Below are positions 55,859-64,000 of a stretch of 64,000 nucleotides of DNA, in pieces. The stretch is from Tilletia caries (Eukaryota > Basidiomycota > Exobasidiomycetes > Tilletiales > Tilletiaceae). Location: positions 124,001 to 188,000 of the forward strand of contig JALUTQ010000020.1 of NCBI GenBank assembly GCA_032718865.1. Direction: 5' to 3'. How positions within the stretch are numbered: the first letter of the stretch is position 1; the number at the start of each line of letters is the position of its first letter. Position numbers and translations under genes: made by a program. Under the pieces are notes generated by a model that made no database searches, was not told the origin of the DNA, and was given only the letters and a program-made list of their open reading frames with translations.

Positions 55859-58800
55859 TCAAGGCTTCTCATATCCAGGGTTGGCCCGCAGAATGACAAA
55901 GCCCTCGAGTACTGTTTTTGGAACAAAGGCACATATGTTCAGCGGAAGGGTACATGGGGAAGCTGTGTATGATACCCCTCTCGAGACCATAAACTCACCA
56001 GGTACATAAGACAGATATTCCTCCGTCGCCAACTCCGCGCGGTCATACGTGCCCATCCGGACCGGACTCGTATGTGTCTGGAACCCAGAAATCGTCTTCG
56101 GCTTGCCCGCCTGTCCGACCACGTCCACCGCCTTGCCGACCCGGACCGAGACAGGGAGGGCCTCGAGATTCTCGTCAAGCGTCATCAGGAAGCGCGGGTA
56201 CATGGCGGAGACGAGGTAGTAGAGCATCCAGTGGGACTTGTCCAGGACGACTGCGAGTAGAAGAGATGAGCGAACAGAGTCAGTAAATGAGGAGCATACG
56301 TGTAAGAACGAAGCTGATGCAAGAACTCACAAGACTTCGCATCCGTGAAGGCGAGCAACACACTCAAGATACCAGCGACCGCCGTCCGACTCATCAACTG
56401 CCGATCAGTATGGTACGGATTGATGCCAATCGTCCCTTTACCCATATGTATCAAACCCTGCGCCACCCGAACCATGAACAGACAGTCCGGCTCCTTGGCG
56501 TAGTAGACCGCCAACTGGCGCAACATCTGACCCAGCCGGGCATTGTTCGATCCCGCACCGACGAGACCCATGGCCAGGATCGCATTCAGCGCCACAGCCA
56601 GGTCCGAGTCGTGCGAGTACTTCGAGAGCGTGTCGAGGATCGGCATGCTTGGGTTCGAAGGGTTCAGCAGGGCCAGGGCGAGGGGGACAGCCCGCCGATG
56701 GGCCGGCTCGCCGTAGTGCATGAGATGAGACATGTGTCGGAGTGACATCTCCGCGCCGACCTCTTCACCCATGGCAACAAGTGCAACACCCAGCACGGCA
56801 AGCGACTGCGAAAGCTCAGCAAGCTTATCGTTCCCTTCCGACTCCTTCTCCTCCGCCTCGTCGCTCTCGCCCTCCGCGCCCTCTTCCGATGTGGACGAAG
56901 CCTCCGCAGCGGCAGCGGCAGCAGCAGCCTTCTTCCTGTTCCGGTCCGTGGCGAGGTGAAGCACACTCTGGATCTTGAGCACGTTGCCCGTGCCGGCGTA
57001 CGCACACATGTCCACAAGCACACCCGCAGCTCGGGCAAGGGGTCCCTCAATGGCCTTGAGCAACTCCACCGCTGCGTCACTCTCGTCTTGACGACCCAGG
57101 TAGAGCAGGGCCAATCCGAGAATCAGGAAGCGCGTCCACTTGGCACCTTCACCTTCGTGCAACGTCGAAGGCTCGCGCTCCATCAGGGTCTGAAGAATCG
57201 TAGGTCCAATCTCCTCGTTTGCCGAGCCGACAAAGACGAGACCGAGGGAGAGCGCAGCTAAGGAAGAGACCTGAATCGGTTGAGACTCGTCGGCGACCAG
57301 GGGCAGCAAGAGAGCCGACACGTCTTCGCGGCAAGATCCCGAATAGGCCAGACCGAGTCCGACGATGGCTGAGATCTTGGACATTTGTGAATCAGACTCG
57401 AGCGGCTCGGACAGGAGGGCAACGGCCGTGTCGACCTCAGAGCGAACCGACGAATGAAGGATACCGTACGCAAGGAGGGCGCCGGCCTGAATAAATCGCG
57501 ACACGGAAAAAGGTATCAGCAAACCCGTATGAGAAGGTAGTAGTTATAACAGAATCAGACTCACCTTGATGTGCTCATTCTCCGAGTACGTGTACTTGTC
57601 GATGTGACCCAACCCAGTGTCCACGTCCCAAAGCAGACTCATTCCCAGACTCGCCGCCGCACTTAGCATACCCTCACCCTTGTTCTTGTAAATCCAGCTC
57701 TGGCCCTCCTCAGCGCCGACCATGAGCTTGTCATTCCCAAAGCCGGCATTGACAAAGGCATTCACAAACGTGCTGGCCAAGTTACCCCGGGCACTATCTA
57801 CGCCTGCGCCCGTTGCGCCCGAACGCGTATGTTCAAGATGGGTCTTGTAGATATCTTCGAGACTCTTGGGCTCGGAGACGGAGAGCTCCTTGCCGAAGAA
57901 CAAGAAGCGGGAGGACAGGTTCGTGTTGGAGATGGCGTCAATCAGCTCCTGGTCCTCAATCGGATTGTCGTCGTCCTGGAGCCACTCGATGGGGATCTGC
58001 TGTCGGGCGAGCATGAAAGCGAGCTGCTTGCGCATGGTGATCGACTGGGGCGCTTCAAAGTCGGCGCGGATAAGCTCGGCGTCGTTGAGACGGAGAGCGA
58101 GCGCGAGGGCCTCGGCGAATCGGTCGTGCTTGCGGTAAATGTCGTGTGCGGTACGGAGGAAGAGGACATCGTCTGGGGGCGGCAGGAGGGGCACGCAAGA
58201 GACCATGTAAAGACAGACGCGTGCGTATGTGTCCTTGTCAACGAATTGTGGCAGTTGATCGATAGAATCGATCTCGAGAAGGAGATCGACAGCGTCAGCC
58301 TCGGCATTGTGGGATAGAGAGAAGGGGACGATGAGAAGTCCGAGATCGACGAGTTGTTCGGTGGTGATGCTCTCTCCTGCGAGCTCGGCCTCCTCTTCGG
58401 GACTGAGGATAGCGGCGTTGGAGGAGAGCTTGGAGGGAAGAGGACCCTTCTTTAAACCGTTAGGTTGAGCGCTTCCATTGGCTGTGGATGATGACGAGGC
58501 ACCGGCTGCATCTGTCGAGGCTCCTGAAGTGGCGCCACCAGTCGCGCCGCCCGGTGCCGCGGCGGCAGCTGATGATGATGATGGTAATGTCGATGCTGCC
58601 GCTGCTGCTACCTCTGGAACCTCTTCCTGGACCTCTGCCAGCTCTAATGCGTTGTATTCTTCGCCGAGTTCGGAGGCCAGGTGGCGCATGTACTCGTGTC
58701 CCCACAGCCCGGGGTCCTCTGCCTTCTCACCGGCGCCGACTTTGCGTGCCTTGAGACAGAAGCGTAGAGTTTCCCTGCGGCCGTTGTCGGAGTAGGTCAT

Positions 58801-59250
58801 GGCGAGGACACTGAGGATCTGTGCGAGGAGGGCGCGATCGGCTGAGTCTGCTTTCCAGGAGAGGTAGACGCGCTTGAGGGCTGGGTAGTGAGGGCGGAGG
58901 AACTTGAGAGGCTTGGGGACGGAAGTCATGGAGGTGGTTGAGGTACGGATGAGGGTGCGCAGGGCCTCGAGGGCGGGTCTGTGTAGCTGGGTGTTGTCCT
59001 CCTGGAGACGTTCGATGAGCATCTCGAGCTCGTTCTTGAGCTGCAGATCCTGTTCGCTGATCTCGTTCTTGTCCTTCTCCTTCCCGCCAGCGGCGTCCTT
59101 TGACTTGTCATCGGCTGCATCCTTTCCAGCTGCTGTGCTGTCATCGCCCTCCTTCTTGTCCTTGTCCTTGTTCTTGTCTTTGTCGTCCTTCTTCTTCTCT
59201 GGGTCTTCTGAGAAGACGGCGATGGTGGCTTCCTGTGCCTGTCTTGACAT
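55859..59250 (-). CDS. RPN1: 26S proteasome regulatory subunit Rpn1
   Basis: Four exons (59250-57565, 57486-56331, 56250-55999, 55911-55859) give 1048 aa. It is the largest non-ATPase subunit of the 19S base and docks ubiquitin receptors and Ubp6. Seen are a Lys/Asp-rich N-terminal tail, the conserved lead [20 protein letters not shown], and the proteasome/cyclosome (PC) repeats: GSWIYKN-type entry, [92 protein letters not shown], then [18 protein letters not shown] and [15 protein letters not shown]. An acidic Ala-rich insert interrupts the repeats, as in other Rpn1 proteins. The C-terminus ends [14 protein letters not shown] with a final Pro. Start is the ATG before [20 protein letters not shown]. 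Confidence 0.95.
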
Positions 59251-60552
59251 GGCGGGCTGATTTCTCTCTTGTTTCGCGCGCAGTTGTTCTGGCTTGGAGC
59301 GGGGAGGCCGAGGAGAGCGTGAGGCGCGCGTGTGAGTATGCTGGGATGAGCGCGACGCGGTGCTGTTGTCGTTGTTGAAGGTCAGCTCGACGTCGATGTG
59401 GACAAGCTCGAGCTCGAGGGACGCGGCAGCTTCGCACAGACTTCGGGAGGTGATGCGGCTTCTCCGGTCCGAGCATCCGCACATCCACAACTTCATCTTC
59501 TCGGCCGAGAAATCATCCACCCACGCCCACCTGTCTGCACTCAGACGATGGAACTGCTCAACCTTCGCCCGCGCGCAGCTTCCCCTCTGTCACTCTTTCA
59601 GGACGGCGGATGCGATCCGTGCGCGTGGTTGTCGGCGAGCCCTTGTAGGTATGTATGTCTGCTGTACATGTATTGCGCGTCCAAGCGAGAGGACAGGTAC
59701 AGGAATAACACAGGACAGGGGAAGCAAAGTGGGGGGAGAAGTGTCGCGCAGCGTTCAGCCCAGCCGACGCGTAGGAAGATTGAATGCGGGCCAGGATAGT
59801 TAATTGCTGCGAGAAGCGAATGAACGCGTCGTTCGTTCCTCTTGCCCGAGGTTTGAAATGATTATTCCCCTACTCTTGCCGTGGAGAATACCAGCAGAGA
59901 GTAGTCTACTAAATACCGGGCGGGATGGTTTGGGGGAGGAGGGAAGGGGAGGGGATACTGTGTGATAGGAGAGAAGGTGAGCAGCCGTGCGACACAAGGC
60001 AGAAGCTGTGGAGAGTGACCGATGTCAGTGCTGGGTTGATACCTGCAATGGAGAGGCGAGGAAATGTGTGCTGCAGAAGTGATCGTGGGCTTGAGCAAAG
60101 GGCGCGTCAGTATCCGTGCCGGGAGTAGGCAAGTGAACAGGAGGCATTCGTGGGGGTGTCGCTGCAAGTGTTTGATGGAGGTGGTCGTGGTTGATGAGAG
60201 GGAAAAAAAATGGGATGATGACGAAGAAGTGAAGAAGGCAACCTGATAAGATAACGGCGTTAAAAGACGGAGATAAGTAAGGACCTCGGGCACCATCACC
60301 GCCTCATCACTGACTCACCTCGGCCTTCGCTCCCAGGCTCCAGCGACCGACTAAAAAATCGAACGCTTCACCAGCATGCTCCAGGTTCTGTCGCCTCCAG
60401 CCTGCAAATGAATGTTAACTCTCGCTGATGTCGCCGGCGGTCACTTCCTTCTGATTTTCGACGACGACAACAACGACGTAAAAGCGCTGACCGCTGACTG
60501 CCAAATCTGCTGACGTTCTCCCCCCTCCGTCCCATCCCCCGTCAAAAATATA
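59251..60552. promoter_or_regulatory. Divergent promoter region RPN1 / transporter
   Basis: About 1.3 kb between divergent starts. An upstream in-frame extension of the RPN1 frame (to 59520) exists but is not conserved-looking. I did not recognise a PACE-type (GGTGGCAAA) proteasome element. No gene is supported here. Confidence 0.45.
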
Positions 60553-62407
60553 ATGATGATCTCCCCCAACTTCACTCCCGTCCACAGCTTCATCGGCGGC
60601 CTCATCCTCTCCTCCTCCGTCTCCGCCCTTCTTGCACAGACAGGAACCGTGCTCGGGATCAGCGGCTTCTTCCATAACTACATCGCCTCTCTCTTTGGGA
60701 ATAAGACATCATCTGGCGGCCAAGTCCAACAACAGCAACAACGCAGCGATCGCACGGCGCGCTCCACCGCCCGCTTCTTTACCCTCGGTCTGCTCTCCAG
60801 TGGACTCATTCTCGCTGCAGGACGGCCGTTCTTCGAGAGCAGGCTTGGGATTCAGCTCTTTGACACGAATGACGCCCTGAATGCCTCTTCGGCTCTTCTT
60901 CGACCAGCCTTGAAGTCGGGGACGGCGTACAACCCCTTCCTCACTCTCTTCCTCGGTGTGATCCTACCCGGTCTGCTCGTCGGGGCAGGCAGCAAGGTCA
61001 GTCCCATATCTTTCTCAGCCCAGCCCCGAGCCACTCATGACGGTTCGACTGAATATCTTTTTTTTTGCTCCCTTCATCACAGCTCGGCTCTGGCTGCACC
61101 TCTGGCCACTTCCTCTGCGGTCTCAGCCGCCTTTCGCCACGAAGTCTCGCAGCAACAGCGACCTTCTTCTCCATCGCCGTCCTCACCAATCTCGCCCAGC
61201 CTCTGGCTTCCTTCTTGCCCTACTCCGCCGCACCCACGGTCGCCAGCCTCACAACGGCAGGTAACATCGGCAACCCGGACCCTTTGCTCATCCTCGCCTT
61301 CCAGATTCCGGCCTTTGTGTATGGCTTTGTCGTGCCTCGTTGGGCTACCAAAGGGGCGGGCGATGGTCAGACCGCACAAAGCCAGACCCCGCACGTGCGC
61401 CGTCACGAGCAGGCCGCCCGTATCACCTCCTTCACCACCGGCCTACACTTCGGTCTCGGCCTTGCCCTCAGCGGCATGCTCGTGAGTCTTTCCCCTTGGT
61501 TTGGACTCCTGTCTACGCTTTCGATCTCATGACCCCTGCTCTGTTACGTATGCGACTCTCAATCTGTTCCAGCGACCCTCCAAAGTGACAGGATTCCTCA
61601 ATCTCAGCCCATCCCACTTCGCGAATGGAACATGGGACCCCTCCCTCGCCGCCCTCGCCGTCGCAGGCATCATCCCCGCCAGCCTGAACTACTTCACCTA
61701 CATCCTCCCCAAAATTAACACCCAGCGCTCCTCCCCTTCTGTCGCTGAGCGGAATGGTAACGGTAACATCACCTATGGCTCGACATCTGATTCTACGCCG
61801 CCGAAGCATAGCGCTGCTTCTTCCGCTTCAGCACCCTTGCTCAGCGCCGCTGCCCCGCTCTGGCGTGTGCCCGTCTCGGAATGGTCCAGCTTTGCCGCCA
61901 CTCGCATCGATGCGCGACTCATCGCAGGAACCGCTCTCTTTGGTGTCGGCTGGGGTCTCTCTGGATTGGTACGTTCTCACACCACTCCTTTTCTACTGAG
62001 AAAGTCCAGGAGAAAGGTGTCTAAGATGGAAGCTCATGCCTCTTTTTTTTCTCCTCCTCTGCCCACAGTGTCCAGGCCCGGTCCTTGTCTCTTTGGGCGC
62101 CAACGTCGTCTCGCCAGCTCCGTCCTTGTCGTGGTCGGGTTACTTCACTTCTGGCGCAAGCGCTCAGCCGGGCACGGCAGACTCCTTCCTAGCCACCGGC
62201 CTCTTCACCGTTGCCATGGCGGTGGGTGGACTTATTATCAAAGAAAGAGAATTATCCATCGCTCATACCTGTTTGCGTCAAGCGATTGGCCTCCATCGTT
62301 ATCCGGACCAAACGACCATTAGGTACCGAGATGACCCTCGACCTCCCTGCCCTTTATTCTCGTGCCGTCAATGCAGACGAGGCTTGAAATCGAAAAGAAT
62401 TGTCTAA
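60553..62407 (+). CDS. YeeE/YedE-family (TsuA-like) sulfur-compound transporter
   Basis: Four exons (60553-60996, 61083-61481, 61573-61968, 62069-62407) give 525 aa. The bacterial YeeE/YedE (DUF395) signature is duplicated: [20 protein letters not shown] in the first half and [16 protein letters not shown] in the second. Hydrophobic segments alternate throughout ([88 protein letters not shown]). In bacteria TsuA imports thiosulfate using conserved cysteines within such motifs. Two low-complexity insertions are fungal. The last 50 residues (after VGGLI) are basic and unlike the family; a missed last intron is possible. The intron at 61969-62068 splits the second motif. Confidence 0.82.
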
Positions 62408-62547
62408 TTGAGTGAGTCTTGAAAGAATGTTGCGTCTTGAGAAAGACCTGTAAAAGAGGAAGAACCAGCTCGCTAAACCTTGGTATGGCCATGCCATAAC
62501 GACCCGGAGCACTGGAAGCGGCAGCAGGGCCCGTCCAAGGATCGATT

Positions 62548-64000
62548 TCAAATGGCCTGAGCCAACCCAACCCGCCGCCCAGCCCAATCCAAGACCGTAT
62601 AAACCGACTTCAGCGCCGCCTGCCCCAGCACAAATCCAGCGCCGTCCATCGCATACAACGCCCCCACACACTCCGCCGAGCCCTCCGACACCTTCCCCAT
62701 ATTGAGATCCAGCGCCGAAATATCCAACCGAGTCCCGTCGGAGAGGAGCAGCTCGGCCTCGAGCTTGTGGTCGCAGGGAAACGACCAGAAGGAGTCCAGC
62801 TCGCCGCCGATCTGTTTCCGCGAGCCGGGCACGCCTGACCAGAATTTGTCCACTTCCGCGCTGGGGGCGTGGATGAGGGTCGTGCCGGTGTCGATGACGG
62901 CATCGATACCCTTGTCACCGCTGCCGTTGTCGTCGCCTGCACCTCCAATCTGATGGTGCTGCCCGTCAGTCGCACCCTTCACACCCAGCCCCCGGACCCG
63001 AATGGCCCAGAAGTCCGACTGAGTCAGGGGGAAGAACGAAATCTTCTTCTCATCACCCCTGATGAGATCGTAATTCACTTGTGCTCCGAATCGAATTTCG
63101 GACCGGCGCGCCGTGCCAGACGAGGGTCGACCGAGGAAGATGGAGATGAACGAGGTGTCCAGCTTGGTTCCGCCGTTGAACAGGGCAGAAAGGAACGTCG
63201 GTGCCCCATTCGTTGTATGAGCCACAGGTGCAAGTCCCAACAACCCATCACAAACACTATCCGCAAAGTCCGGCGACACATCCTCCGCCACTCCAAATCG
63301 CTGCTGACCGAGCTGGAGAGCCCCCGCGCCAAAGGTGAACGAGTCCTCAAAGACGTCCCCCTTCACTTTGCCACGAGTGTAGTCGATGCTGAACGTCGTA
63401 CCCAAGGCCTTGCATGTCGAACTGGACGAGTTCGGATCGAAGATCTTCCTGTCCGCGCCATTGTCCGGTCCTCGACAGCCTGCCTTCTTGCATCGGGGAC
63501 CGACGACCCAGGCGACCGTGCTACCCGTGTCGACAAGCATTTTGAAACCGTCCGGTTTGGTACCAATCTTGACGTGCATGTGGTAGTTGAGAGATTCGTC
63601 GTCGTGGAAGGCCCCGTGAAGTCGGGACGTGACACCAGATCCCTGGTTGGTGCCCGTGTTGTCCCTGGCATTGGCATGGACGTGCGCCTTCTTCATCTTC
63701 TTCTTCATCCTTTTCTTCCTCTCCTCGAGCTGCGGAGAAGTCGAGCCTCCCGCCTGATCAGCGCCTCTCGTTCCTGGCTGGGACACCGTCGATTCTTCTC
63801 GCCGAGCAGCCATCGCGGCCGTCGAGTACCGGTTGCGAACATGCTCAACCGAAGCGCGGATACGATCCCAGTCCGCCACCCCGGTCTTCGCAGACGGCTG
63901 ACTCCGGACCCTGGCCAGGTCGTGGGCGTTTGTGGAGCGAGCGTACAGAACATCAGCAGATGCAGGGCGTAGCAGCAGCCCGAGGACGAGGAGGGAAAAG
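62548..64000 (-). CDS. Secreted pepsin-like aspartic protease, 5' end beyond the window
   Basis: The frame is open from the right edge to the stop at 62548, about 484 codons visible. The first visible residues, FSLLVLGLLLRPASA, are the hydrophobic core and cleavage site of a signal peptide, so only a few codons are missing. A basic propeptide follows (ERKKRMKKKMKKAHVHANAR). The A1 family active sites are FKMLVDTGSTVAWVVG and IDAVIDTGTTLIHAPSA. Cysteine pairs flank the first lobe (CKKAGC) and the second (FPCDHK...ECVG). The C-terminal motif GFVLGQAALKSVYTVLDWAG is the usual end of the fold. No GPI signal or membrane segment follows. Likely role: extracellular or vacuolar protein digestion. Confidence 0.93.
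   Translation of the reverse strand, partial: FSLLVLGLLLRPASADVLYARSTNAHDLARVRSQPSAKTGVADWDRIRASVEHVRNRYSTAAMAARREESTVSQPGTRGADQAGGSTSPQLEERKKRMKKKMKKAHVHANARDNTGTNQGSGVTSRLHGAFHDDESLNYHMHVKIGTKPDGFKMLVDTGSTVAWVVGPRCKKAGCRGPDNGADRKIFDPNSSSSTCKALGTTFSIDYTRGKVKGDVFEDSFTFGAGALQLGQQRFGVAEDVSPDFADSVCDGLLGLAPVAHTTNGAPTFLSALFNGGTKLDTSFISIFLGRPSSGTARRSEIRFGAQVNYDLIRGDEKKISFFPLTQSDFWAIRVRGLGVKGATDGQHHQIGGAGDDNGSGDKGIDAVIDTGTTLIHAPSAEVDKFWSGVPGSRKQIGGELDSFWSFPCDHKLEAELLLSDGTRLDISALDLNMGKVSEGSAECVGALYAMDGAGFVLGQAALKSVYTVLDWAGRRVGLAQAI

Overview
The window is nuclear DNA of a filamentous or dimorphic fungus, almost certainly a basidiomycete. It is GC-rich, genes are close together on both strands, and introns are short (mostly 60-115 nt, GTGAGT-type donors). 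Conserved proteins are padded with long Ser/Ala/Gln/Gly-rich stretches, and some very long genes have only one or two introns. The low intron density fits Ustilaginomycotina (smut relatives) better than Agaricomycotina, but that placement is inference. I saw no tRNA, rRNA or CRISPR array.

Left arm (1-23 kb), ordinary housekeeping genes: an SCP2-type sterol carrier (+), a WRAP53/TCAB1-like WD40 protein (-), histidinol-phosphate aminotransferase HIS5 (-), a 3-kb gene-poor stretch built around three related inverted segments, the mitochondrial chaperone TIM13 (+), a PB1-like protein (-), the WD40 scaffold DCAF7/WDR68 (-), a 2150-aa BAR-PH-ArfGAP protein (+) and a secreted FAD-linked oxidase (-).

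Accessory island (about 23-35 kb), mostly mobile DNA and relics: a tyrosine-recombinase (DIRS/Ngaro-type) retrotransposon on the minus strand carrying a spliceosomal intron in its reverse transcriptase and one nonsense codon in its recombinase; a 727-bp hAT-like MITE with an 8-bp target duplication nested in it; a malate dehydrogenase pseudogene next to a TCAGG repeat; and a 2027-bp Pogo/Fot1-type transposon with 112-bp identical inverted repeats and TA target duplication, sitting inside another reading frame. The transposase frame is broken at five places, each a 5-base A or T run with one surplus base.

Right arm (35-64 kb), again ordinary genes: a multi-pass membrane protein of unknown function (-), a G3BP/Nxt3-type NTF2-RRM protein (+), calmodulin with 7-nt and 12-nt micro-exons (+), an SKT5/CHS4-type Sel1-repeat protein with a CaaX box (+), a 1658-aa bHLH regulator whose loop is about 265 residues long (+), a degraded gene region, the 26S proteasome subunit RPN1 (-), a YeeE/YedE-type (TsuA-like) transporter (+) and a secreted A1 aspartic protease running off the right end (-).

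Exon structures were derived by hand from splice consensus and frame. All reported multi-exon totals are divisible by three; calmodulin comes out at exactly 149 aa.
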